A stretch of DNA of 64,000 nucleotides, taken from positions 868,001-932,000 of the forward strand of contig NZ_CP099572.1 of assembly GCF_040409805.1 (NCBI RefSeq), written 5' to 3'. The DNA is from Polynucleobacter sp. MWH-UH23A. GTDB lineage: Bacteria; Pseudomonadota; Gammaproteobacteria; Burkholderiales; Burkholderiaceae. A model generated the notes under the pieces. The model did not search any database. It was not told where the DNA came from and worked only from the letters and a program-made list of their open reading frames with translations. This document shows, in pieces, positions 56,528 to 64,000 of this stretch; the stretch's first letter is position 1, and every line of letters begins with the position of its first letter. Position numbers and translations under genes: made by a program.

Positions 56528-56887
56528 TTGAATCTCGCTAATTACTTTCCTGTTCTGCTTTTCATCCTCGTAGGAATTGGGGTTGGATTAGTGCCCATGT
56601 TCCTTGGAAAAATTTTGGCTCCTTCGAAGCCCGATGCTGAAAAATTGTCGCCATATGAGTGCGGTTTTGAAGCTTTCGAAGATGCGCGTATGAAGTTTGA
56701 CGTGCGCTATTACCTCATTGCCATCCTCTTTATTTTGTTTGACCTTGAAACCGCATTCCTCTTTCCTTGGGGCGTTGCATTGCGTGATCTAGGCTGGTTT
56801 GGCTACGCCTCTATGGTGATCTTCCTCTTGGAATTCATTGTGGGATTTGTATATATCTGGAAAAAGGGCGCTCTCGACTGGGAGTGA
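56528..56887 (+). CDS. nuoA: NADH-quinone oxidoreductase subunit A
   Basis: 119 residues from TTG 56528, preceded by AGGG. Membrane subunit of complex I with three transmembrane helices ([43 protein letters not shown], in part; [16 protein letters not shown]). The signature [32 protein letters not shown] is intact, in part quoted here. First gene of the nuo operon; its stop overlaps the nuoB ribosome-binding region. Confidence 0.95.
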   Translation: MNLANYFPVLLFILVGIGVGLVPMFLGKILAPSKPDAEKLSPYECGFEAFEDARMKFDVRYYLIAILFILFDLETAFLFPWGVALRDLGWFGYASMVIFLLEFIVGFVYIWKKGALDWE

Positions 56888-56892
56888 TCGAT

Positions 56893-57375
56893 ATGGCATT
56901 AGAAGGCGTTCTTAAAGAAGGTTTTGTAACAACGACAGCTGATCAGCTGATTAACTGGACCCGTAACGGTTCTTTATGGCCAATGACCTTTGGTCTTGCT
57001 TGTTGCGCAGTTGAGATGATGCATGCGGGCGCTTCCCGTTATGACTTGGATCGTTTTGGCGTTGTTTTCCGTCCATCACCGCGTCAGTCAGATCTCATGA
57101 TTGTTGCTGGAACTTTGTGCAACAAAATGGCTCCAGCTTTACGCAAGGTATATGACCAGATGCCTGAACCACGTTGGGTAATTTCCATGGGTTCCTGTGC
57201 AAATGGTGGCGGTTACTACCATAACTCTTATTCAGTGGTGCGCGGTTGTGACCGCATTGTTCCAGTCGACATTTATGTCCCTGGCTGCCCTCCAACTGCC
57301 GAAGCGTTGATCTACGGAATTATTCAGTTGCAATCGAAGATCACTCGCACCAGCACTATCGCGCGGAAGGCCTAA
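56893..57375 (+). CDS. nuoB: NADH-quinone oxidoreductase subunit B
   Basis: 160 residues from ATG 56893, using the GGAG at 56881-56884; GTG 56884 is in frame but sits on that site. Carries the N2 [4Fe-4S] cluster that hands electrons to quinone. Ligand cysteines lie in [12 protein letters not shown] (adjacent pair), GTLCNKM region, MGSCANGGG and [11 protein letters not shown]. All are present. nuoC starts 3 bases after the stop. Confidence 0.96.
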   Translation: MALEGVLKEGFVTTTADQLINWTRNGSLWPMTFGLACCAVEMMHAGASRYDLDRFGVVFRPSPRQSDLMIVAGTLCNKMAPALRKVYDQMPEPRWVISMGSCANGGGYYHNSYSVVRGCDRIVPVDIYVPGCPPTAEALIYGIIQLQSKITRTSTIARKA

Positions 57376-57378
57376 AGC

Positions 57379-57978
57379 ATGTCAGATCGTTTGGTTCAAT
57401 TAGCCACTAACCTAGAAAAAGTTTTGGGTCAGCGTATCCAATCAGTTGAGATCGCTCTTGGCGAAGTAACAGTTACCGTAAAAGCAGATGCTTATCTTGA
57501 GTCTGCTTTGATGCTTCGCGATGATCCATCCTTAGCGTTTGAACAATTAATTGATTTATGTGGCGTTGATTACCAAGATTACCGTGATGGTACTTGGAGC
57601 GGTCAACGCTTTGGCGTTGTCAGTCACTTATTGTCTTTAGAGCATAACTGGCGTTTGCGCGTACGCGTATTTGCTCCAGATGATAGCTATCCATTGCTTG
57701 CTTCTATTACTTCGGTTTGGAACTCTGCTAACTGGTTCGAACGTGAAGCATTTGACCTCTACGGAATCATTTTTGAAGGTCACGAAGATCTACGCCGCAT
57801 CTTGACTGACTATGGCTTTATCGGTCATCCATTTAGAAAAGATTTCCCAATTAGCGGTAACGTGGAAATGCGTTATGACCCCGAGTTAAAGCGCGTTGTT
57901 TATCAGCCAGTAACGATTGAAGCACGTGAAATTACTCCTCGCATTGTTCGTGAAGAGCAGTATGGAGGTCAGGCTTAA
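57379..57978 (+). CDS. nuoC: NADH-quinone oxidoreductase subunit C
   Basis: 199 residues; a separate NuoC, not fused to NuoD as in E. coli. Peripheral-arm subunit of complex I. Motifs: [25 protein letters not shown], the 30-kDa subunit signature [41 protein letters not shown] (in part), and the C-terminal [16 protein letters not shown]. It ends 3 bases before nuoD. Confidence 0.96.
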   Translation: MSDRLVQLATNLEKVLGQRIQSVEIALGEVTVTVKADAYLESALMLRDDPSLAFEQLIDLCGVDYQDYRDGTWSGQRFGVVSHLLSLEHNWRLRVRVFAPDDSYPLLASITSVWNSANWFEREAFDLYGIIFEGHEDLRRILTDYGFIGHPFRKDFPISGNVEMRYDPELKRVVYQPVTIEAREITPRIVREEQYGGQA

Positions 57979-57981
57979 GTC

Positions 57982-59235
57982 ATGGCACAGATTAAGAACT
58001 ACACCCTCAATTTTGGTCCTCAGCATCCTGCGGCACACGGCGTTTTACGCCTTGTTCTTGAGCTTGATGGCGAGGTAATTCAGCGTGCAGACCCACATAT
58101 TGGTTTATTGCATCGCGCTACCGAAAAATTAGCGGAGACACGTACTTGGATTCAGAACGTTCCATACATGGATCGTTTGGACTATGTATCTATGATGTCC
58201 AATGAGCATGCTTATGTTATGGCAATCGAAAAATTGCTGCAAGTGGATGTTCCATTGCGCGCTCAATACATTCGCGTTATGTATGACGAGCTCACACGCT
58301 TGTTGAACCACTTGCTTTGGATTGGTTGCCACGGATTAGACGTCGGCGCGATGGCAGTGTTCTTGTACGCATTCCGTGACCGTGAAGATATCTTTGATAT
58401 GTACGAGGCAGTATCAGGTGCTCGTATGCATGCCGCTTACTATCGTCCGGGTGGCGTATATCGTGATTTGCCAGATCAAATGGCTCAGTACAACAAATCC
58501 AAGATTCGCAGTGCATCAGCTCTAAAACGTTTAAATGAAAACCGTAGCGGAACATTACTTGATTTCATTGAGCAATTTAGCAATGGCTTTGATGCAAACG
58601 TTGATGAGTATTGCAATCTTCTGACTGATAACCGTATTTGGAAGCAACGTCTCGTGAACATCGGCGTGGTAAGCCCTGAGCGTGCTTTGCAATTAGGCTT
58701 CACTGGCCCAATGCTTCGTGGCTCTGGTATTGAATGGGATTTGCGTAAGAAGCAGCCATACGAAGTGTATGACCGCCTCGACTTTGATATTCCAGTGGGT
58801 GTAAATGGTGATTCTTATGACCGCTATTTAGTTCGCATGGAAGAAATGCGCCAATCAAATCGCATTATTAAACAGTGCGTTGCTTGGTTAAAAGCAAATC
58901 CTGGTCCTGTGATGAGCGATAACCATAAGGTTTCTCCACCTAAGCGCGTGGATATGAAAACCAATATGGAAGAATTGATTCACCACTTTAAGTTATTTAC
59001 TGAGGGCATTCACGTTCCAGATGGTGAGGCGTACTCCGCCGTTGAGCATCCTAAGGGTGAGTTTGGTATCTATTTGATTTCTGATGGAGCCAATAAGCCA
59101 TACCGCATGAAGATTCGTGCGCCAGGATTTGTTCATTTGTCGGCGATGGATGAGATGTCTCGTGGTCATATGCTGGCTGATGCTGTAACCATTATTGGTA
59201 CGCAAGATATTGTGTTCGGGGAGATTGACCGCTAA
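57982..59235 (+). CDS. nuoD: NADH-quinone oxidoreductase subunit D
   Basis: 417 residues. 49-kDa subunit, forming part of the quinone-binding cavity with NuoB. Signature [23 protein letters not shown] (in part) with the quinone-site [39 protein letters not shown] (in part), and the C-terminal [39 protein letters not shown] (in part). Full length. The nuoE start is 22 bases after the stop. Confidence 0.97.
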   Translation: MAQIKNYTLNFGPQHPAAHGVLRLVLELDGEVIQRADPHIGLLHRATEKLAETRTWIQNVPYMDRLDYVSMMSNEHAYVMAIEKLLQVDVPLRAQYIRVMYDELTRLLNHLLWIGCHGLDVGAMAVFLYAFRDREDIFDMYEAVSGARMHAAYYRPGGVYRDLPDQMAQYNKSKIRSASALKRLNENRSGTLLDFIEQFSNGFDANVDEYCNLLTDNRIWKQRLVNIGVVSPERALQLGFTGPMLRGSGIEWDLRKKQPYEVYDRLDFDIPVGVNGDSYDRYLVRMEEMRQSNRIIKQCVAWLKANPGPVMSDNHKVSPPKRVDMKTNMEELIHHFKLFTEGIHVPDGEAYSAVEHPKGEFGIYLISDGANKPYRMKIRAPGFVHLSAMDEMSRGHMLADAVTIIGTQDIVFGEIDR

Positions 59236-59257
59236 TAAGCGTGCCAAGGATTATTCA

Positions 59258-59764
59258 ATGACAACAACTCTTCAACTATCCGATAAAACGCTGGCAGATA
59301 TTGCCCGCAATGTTGCGAAATATCCCCCAGAGCAAAAGCAGTCTGCAGTAATGGCTTCATTGATCGCCGCCCAAACTGAGGTGGGTTGGGTATCACCAGA
59401 GGTGATTGCTACTGTTGCTCAAATTTTAGAAATGCCAACGATTGCAGTTGAGGAAGTGGCAACTTTCTACAACATGTACAACACCAAACCGATTGGCAAG
59501 TACAAATTGGTAATCTGCACAAACTTGCCATGCCAGTTAACACATGGTGAAACCGCAGCTACATACTTAAAAGAAACTTTAGGTATCGGCTTTAACGAAA
59601 CTACTCCATGCGGTACGTTTACCCTTAAAGAGGGCGAGTGCATGGGTGCTTGTGGTGACTCACCTGTCATGTTGGTAAATGACAAGCGCATGTGCAGCTT
59701 TATGAGTAAAGAAAAGATTGATGCTCTATTAAATGAGCTCCGTGCAGAAGGGAAAGCAGCATGA
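59258..59764 (+). CDS. nuoE: NADH-quinone oxidoreductase subunit E
   Basis: 168 residues from ATG 59258, with AAGGA at 59246-59250; the frame is open upstream into nuoD but that part is not conserved. [2Fe-2S] thioredoxin-like subunit. Ligand cysteines are in CTNLPCQL and [10 protein letters not shown]. The fold resembles the N-terminal domain of the fused formate dehydrogenase subunit at 1.9 kb. Its stop overlaps the nuoF start (GCATGA). Confidence 0.96.
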   Translation: MTTTLQLSDKTLADIARNVAKYPPEQKQSAVMASLIAAQTEVGWVSPEVIATVAQILEMPTIAVEEVATFYNMYNTKPIGKYKLVICTNLPCQLTHGETAATYLKETLGIGFNETTPCGTFTLKEGECMGACGDSPVMLVNDKRMCSFMSKEKIDALLNELRAEGKAA

Positions 59765-61059
59765 CCAGCTTGCACGATCGTCACATTAAGCCTTTGATCC
59801 TTGCTGGATTGAATGGCAATAACTGGCGTTTAAAAGATTACGAAAGCCGCGGTGGCTATCAACAATTGCGTCGTTTAATTAATGACAAGGTTACTCCGGA
59901 TTCCATCATCGCTGAGTTAAAGGCTTCTTCTTTGCGTGGCCGTGGGGGCGCTGGCTTCCCAACAGGATTGAAGTGGAGTTTTATGCCACGTCAGTTCCCC
60001 GGTCAAAAATATTTGGTGTGCAATAGCGACGAAGGCGAACCGGGCACATTTAAAGACCGCGACATCATGCGTTACAACCCACATGCCTTGATTGAAGGCA
60101 TGATTATTGGTGCATACACCATGGGTATTAGCGCGGGTTACAACTATATTCATGGTGAAATCTGGGAAGTGTACTCACGCTTTGAAGAGGCTTTGGAAGA
60201 GGCCCGCGCTGCTGGATATCTAGGTGACAAAATTTTAGGTAGTGATTTCTCCTTCCAATTGCATGCGGCGCCAGGTTGGGGTGCATACATTTGTGGTGAA
60301 GAAACTGCGTTGCTCGAATCCCTGGAAGGTAAAAAGGGGCAGCCACGCTTTAAGCCACCATTCCCTGCAAGCTTTGGTTTGTATGGCAAGCCAACAACAA
60401 TTAACAATACTGAGACCTTCGCAGCGGTGCCATTCATTTTGGCAATTGGCGGTCAGGCCTATTTGGATCTTGGTAAACCAAACAATGGCGGCACAAAGAT
60501 TTTCTCTGTGTCTGGTGACGTAGCCCACCCTGGAAACTATGAAATTCCATTAGGCACACCTTTTGCCGAACTCTTGAAGTTGGCAGGTGGAATGCGTGAT
60601 GGCAAAGCAATTAAAGCCGTTATTCCAGGCGGTTCATCTGCTCCGGTTATTCCTGGTGCGCAAATGATGGATCTAACAATGGATTACGACTGCATCGCTA
60701 AAGCTGGTTCGATGTTGGGATCCGGCGCTGTGATTGTGATGAATGAGACTCGTTGTATGGTGCGCGCATTAGAGCGCTTGTCTTATTTCTATCATGAAGA
60801 ATCATGTGGCCAGTGCACACCATGTCGCGAAGGTACAGGCTGGTTATGGCGCATTGTTCATCGCATTGAACATGGTCTAGGCCGACCAGAGGATCTAGAT
60901 TTGTTAAATGACGTTGCTGCAAATATTCAGGGGCGCACGATTTGTGCATTGGGTGACGCTGCCGCTATGCCAGTACGTGGCATGTTGAAGCATTACATGG
61001 ATGAATTTGCGTATCACGTTGAACATAAGCGCTGCTTAGATTCTGCGAAACCTTTATAA
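59761..61059 (+). CDS. nuoF: NADH-quinone oxidoreductase subunit F
   Basis: 432 residues. NADH- and FMN-binding subunit of complex I with the N3 [4Fe-4S] cluster. Seen: [65 protein letters not shown] (in part), and cluster site [15 protein letters not shown]. Clearly a paralogue of the FdsB part of the formate dehydrogenase subunit. Confidence 0.97.
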   Translation: MTSLHDRHIKPLILAGLNGNNWRLKDYESRGGYQQLRRLINDKVTPDSIIAELKASSLRGRGGAGFPTGLKWSFMPRQFPGQKYLVCNSDEGEPGTFKDRDIMRYNPHALIEGMIIGAYTMGISAGYNYIHGEIWEVYSRFEEALEEARAAGYLGDKILGSDFSFQLHAAPGWGAYICGEETALLESLEGKKGQPRFKPPFPASFGLYGKPTTINNTETFAAVPFILAIGGQAYLDLGKPNNGGTKIFSVSGDVAHPGNYEIPLGTPFAELLKLAGGMRDGKAIKAVIPGGSSAPVIPGAQMMDLTMDYDCIAKAGSMLGSGAVIVMNETRCMVRALERLSYFYHEESCGQCTPCREGTGWLWRIVHRIEHGLGRPEDLDLLNDVAANIQGRTICALGDAAAMPVRGMLKHYMDEFAYHVEHKRCLDSAKPL

Positions 61060-61084
61060 GTTATTGAGTACGGGACACCTAAAA

Positions 61085-63400
61085 GTGAGCATGGTTGAAA
61101 TCGAATTAGATGGTAAGACGGTAGAAGTTCCGCAAGGTTCGATGGTGATGCACGCCGCGAACAAGCTAGGGACGTATGTACCGCATTTCTGCTATCACAA
61201 GAAGCTATCAATTGCTGCTAACTGCCGTATGTGCTTGGTGGAAGTAGAGAAGGCTCCAAAGCCATTGCCTGCTTGCGCAACACCAGTGACCCAAGGTATG
61301 AAGGTATTCACGCACTCCGCAAAGGCGGTGGAGGCGCAGCGCTCAGTAATGGAGTTCTTGCTTATTAACCATCCACTGGATTGCCCAATTTGCGACCAAG
61401 GTGGTGAATGTCAACTTCAGGATTTAGCAGTTGGTTATGGCAAATCCAATTCACGCTATGAAGAAGAAAAGCGTGTGGTATTTCATAAGAATGTGGGCCC
61501 ACTCATCTCCATGCAGGAGATGAGTCGTTGTATTCACTGTACTCGTTGCGTACGCTTTGGTCAGGAAGTTGCTGGCGTCATGGAGCTTGGCATGATCAAT
61601 CGTGGCGAGCATTCAGAGATCACAACATTTGTTGGTCAAACTGTGGATTCAGAGCTTTCTGGAAATATGATCGACTTATGCCCAGTTGGCGCTTTAACAA
61701 GCAAGCCGTTCCGCTATGAGGCTCGTACTTGGGAATTGGGGCGTAAGCGTTCTGTAAGCCCACACGATAGCCTTGGCGCAAACACTACAGTTCAGACTAA
61801 AAATAACAAAGTAATGCGTGTTGTTGCTTTAGAAAATGAAGCAATCAACGAGTGCTGGATTAGCGATCGCGATCGTTTTTCTTATGAAGGACTCAATAGC
61901 GCTGATCGTGTGACTACGCCAATGGTCAAGCAGGGTGGACAGTGGCTAGAAACTGATTGGCAGTCTGCATTAGATTACGTGGCCCACTCTTTAAAGACCA
62001 TTTCCTCTGAAAGTGGTACTCAATCGATTGGTGCCTTGGCTCATCCAATTTCAAGCACGGAAGAATTGCATCTCCTACAAAAGATAGTGCGTGGATTGGG
62101 TTCCAACCAAGTTGAAACTCGCCTACGTCAAACTAACATTGCTGGCGCAGCTTCTGCTCCTTGGTTGGGTATGCCTGTAGCCAAGTTAGGCGAGCTGGAT
62201 CGTGCGCTAATCATCGGCAGTTTCTTGCGTAAGGATCAGCCCATTATTGCTGCCCGACTTCGTACTGCTGCTAAGCGTGGATTGCAGGTTTCACGCATCG
62301 ATGCAGGTGGTGATGACTGGTTAATTCCAGCAAATAGTGTTGTTACTGCCCCTAGCTCTTGGTTAAATTCCTTGGCTGAAGTAGCTCAAGCTATCGCAAA
62401 GGCAAAGTCTGTTTCAGTTCCCGCTGGAACACCTTCAGTAACCATTTCAGCCGCGGCGCAAAAGATTGCTGATAGCTTGCTGTCTGGAACAAATACCGCA
62501 GTATTGCTTGGCTCGGCTGCAACAGCTCACCCACAATCTTCCGATCTGCATGTGCTTGGACAATTTATTGCTACACAGACCGATGCCACTTTAGGTTTCT
62601 TGCCTGAGGGTGGGAATGCGGTTGGCGCTTCATTGGTAAACGCTAATGGTGCTGGAGTTGATTCTGTATTATCGGGTGAGCGTCGCGCAGTGTTGTTAAT
62701 GAATATCGAGCCTGATGCTGATTTGCCAAATCCAGATAAGGCACGTACTGCATTAGCAAAGTCAAATACAGTCATTGCATTAACTCCGTTTAAGTCTGCA
62801 GACTTAATGGAAGTGGCCGATGTCATTTTGCCGATTACTCCATTTACTGAGACAGTTTCTACATTTGTAAACGCTGAAGGTAGAGCACAGACTATTCAGC
62901 CTTCAGTAAAACCTTTAGGCGAATCACGCCCGGCATGGAAAGTATTGCGTGTGCTTGGCGGCTTGTTAGATCTTGATGGATTCCTCTACAACTTACCAGA
63001 AGAAGTTTTAGGTGAGGCATTAGGCGACAACTACTGCACTCGCTTAAATAATCAAAGTTCTAGCAATTCAGTTTCTGCAGTTGCACAAAGCTCTGGATTA
63101 GAGCGTTTGACCGATGTCAACATCTATGCAGGTGATCTCATTGTTCGTCGCGCGGCAGCTCTGCAGTTAACCAAAGATGCTAAGCGCGGTAATCAAGTTG
63201 GCTTGGGTCAGAAACTATTTGAAGAATTGAACCTCAAAGAGGGTGACGCTGTGCGCGTGTCACAGGGAACTGCCTCTGTTGATATGCCGGCGACGCTAGA
63301 GGCAAATTTAGCTGCAAATACTGTTCGAGTTTCAGCGGGCACAGCTGCCAGCTCAAAATTGGGATCTATGTTTGGTCCTGTAACCGTAACTAAGGCATAA
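61085..63400 (+). CDS. nuoG: NADH-quinone oxidoreductase subunit G
   Basis: 771 residues from GTG 61085, 8 bases after GGGA; TTG 61064 and ATG 61091 are alternatives. Large iron-sulfur subunit. N-terminal [2Fe-2S] domain ([32 protein letters not shown]), the His-Cys [4Fe-4S] motif ([18 protein letters not shown]), the N4 site ([19 protein letters not shown]), and a degenerate molybdopterin-oxidoreductase domain. It lacks the extra N7 cysteine set typical of E. coli-type enzymes as far as I can see. A long, low-conservation C-terminus follows. Confidence 0.94.
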   Translation: MSMVEIELDGKTVEVPQGSMVMHAANKLGTYVPHFCYHKKLSIAANCRMCLVEVEKAPKPLPACATPVTQGMKVFTHSAKAVEAQRSVMEFLLINHPLDCPICDQGGECQLQDLAVGYGKSNSRYEEEKRVVFHKNVGPLISMQEMSRCIHCTRCVRFGQEVAGVMELGMINRGEHSEITTFVGQTVDSELSGNMIDLCPVGALTSKPFRYEARTWELGRKRSVSPHDSLGANTTVQTKNNKVMRVVALENEAINECWISDRDRFSYEGLNSADRVTTPMVKQGGQWLETDWQSALDYVAHSLKTISSESGTQSIGALAHPISSTEELHLLQKIVRGLGSNQVETRLRQTNIAGAASAPWLGMPVAKLGELDRALIIGSFLRKDQPIIAARLRTAAKRGLQVSRIDAGGDDWLIPANSVVTAPSSWLNSLAEVAQAIAKAKSVSVPAGTPSVTISAAAQKIADSLLSGTNTAVLLGSAATAHPQSSDLHVLGQFIATQTDATLGFLPEGGNAVGASLVNANGAGVDSVLSGERRAVLLMNIEPDADLPNPDKARTALAKSNTVIALTPFKSADLMEVADVILPITPFTETVSTFVNAEGRAQTIQPSVKPLGESRPAWKVLRVLGGLLDLDGFLYNLPEEVLGEALGDNYCTRLNNQSSSNSVSAVAQSSGLERLTDVNIYAGDLIVRRAAALQLTKDAKRGNQVGLGQKLFEELNLKEGDAVRVSQGTASVDMPATLEANLAANTVRVSAGTAASSKLGSMFGPVTVTKA

Positions 63401-63408
63401 GGAACAAG

Positions 63409-64000
63409 ATGGAAAATTTCTTAGACCTCGTTACAACTCAAGGTGAAGCTATTTTTGGGTCACTATGGCCATTAGTTTGGGCTTTAGTTCGCATCGTCAT
63501 CATCGTTCTACCAATGTTTGGATGTGTTGCCTATCTAACTTTGTGGGAGCGTAAATTAATTGGCTGGATGCACATTCGTCTTGGACCAAACCGTGTTGGC
63601 CCTTTAGGTTTGTTGCAGCCAATTGCTGATGCATTAAAGCTATTGATGAAGGAGATTATTTCTCCTGCTCAAGCCAGTAAGGTTTTGTATTTCATCGCAC
63701 CCGTTATGGTTATTGCGCCAGCTTTCGCAGCATGGGCGGTAATTCCTTTCCAAGCGAAGATGATGTTGGCGGACGTCAATGCTGGACTTTTATACATCAT
63801 GGCGATTTCCTCTATCGGTGTATATGGTGTCATCTTGGCTGGTTGGTCATCTAACTCGAAGTATCCATTCCTTGGTGCAATGCGTGCATCAGCGCAAATG
63901 ATTTCATATGAAATCGCCATGGGCTTTGCATTAGTGACGGTGTTATTGACATCCGGCTCTTTAAATTTAAGCGCTATTGTTGAATCTCAAGAGCATGGCT
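63409..64000 (+). CDS. nuoH: NADH-quinone oxidoreductase subunit H, 3' truncated by the window edge
   Basis: 197 codons visible from ATG 63409, after AAGGAACA; no stop before the window end. Membrane subunit at the junction of the arms, lining the quinone channel. Seen: [43 protein letters not shown] (in part) with the WERK and RLGPNRVGP signature, [15 protein letters not shown], and the later [22 protein letters not shown] (in part). The missing part is about 45 percent of a normal 350-residue protein. Confidence 0.96.
   Translation, partial: MENFLDLVTTQGEAIFGSLWPLVWALVRIVIIVLPMFGCVAYLTLWERKLIGWMHIRLGPNRVGPLGLLQPIADALKLLMKEIISPAQASKVLYFIAPVMVIAPAFAAWAVIPFQAKMMLADVNAGLLYIMAISSIGVYGVILAGWSSNSKYPFLGAMRASAQMISYEIAMGFALVTVLLTSGSLNLSAIVESQEHG

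Noticed and set aside
59195..59257. Longer nuoE starting inside nuoD
   Set aside because: The 21 extra residues are not NuoE-like; ATG 59258 has AAGGA at correct spacing.

Overview
The window looks like the chromosome of a small-genome betaproteobacterium of the family Burkholderiaceae, most probably Polynucleobacter or a close relative. The grounds are moderate GC content, gene orders typical of Burkholderiales (ilvB-ilvN-ilvC-psd-pssA-leuA-rpsO-pnp; tpiA-secG-tRNA-Leu-nuoABCDEFGH; rpoZ-spoT with gmk, yicC, rph, rdgB and hemW), and Bug-type solute receptors. The genus is inferred from order and protein character, not from a database search.

Layout. 1-1.7 kb: end of a DUF748 protein and a tiny lipoprotein. 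1.9-6.7 kb: NAD-dependent formate dehydrogenase with a fused FdsG-FdsB subunit and FdsA, closed by a 13-bp perfect hairpin. 6.7-12.7 kb: NAD biosynthesis, nadB on the plus strand and nadA-nadC on the minus strand, separated by a membrane-anchored TAXI protein and a BrnT/BrnA toxin-antitoxin pair. 12.8-15.7 kb: phosphomannomutase and pgi, upstream of nadA on the same strand. 15.8-26.5 kb: accessory and catabolic genes, namely an LhgO-like oxidase, tRNA-Ser, a frameshifted HTH gene, an outer-membrane barrel, an orphan 7-TM histidine kinase, an alkylsulfatase, a second barrel, and a CoA-transferase / Bug receptor / enoyl-CoA hydratase module. 26.5-34.0 kb: housekeeping and stringent-response genes (hemW, rdgB, rph | yicC, gmk, rpoZ, spoT | greB, tRNA-Arg).

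34.1-37.7 kb: a four-gene MCE lipid-transport operon, followed by a Bug receptor, a catalytically atypical SDR and an FtsX-type permease. 42.0-44.3 kb (minus): ECF sigma factor, DUF3619, DUF3106 and RDD genes. 44.4-51.2 kb: branched-chain amino-acid and phospholipid synthesis (ilvB, ilvN, ilvC, psd, pssA, leuA). 51.4-55.9 kb: rpsO, pnp, a quinone oxidoreductase and tpiA. 55.9-64.0 kb: secG, tRNA-Leu and the start of the complex I operon, cut inside nuoH by the window edge.

The most interesting unannotated structure is between pssA and leuA. A 25-codon leader ORF with nine leucine codons, four of them consecutive, is followed by a GC-rich hairpin with a U tract and by an alternative pairing partner. 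Together these form a complete leucine-responsive transcription attenuator. Other signals are a long bulged hairpin in the pnp leader (candidate RNase III site), a possible structured ilvB leader, a 13-bp repeat in four copies upstream of lhgO, and a palindrome upstream of brnT. No CRISPR array, insertion sequence or prophage gene was seen, and no stretch over 300 bases lacks a gene or RNA.
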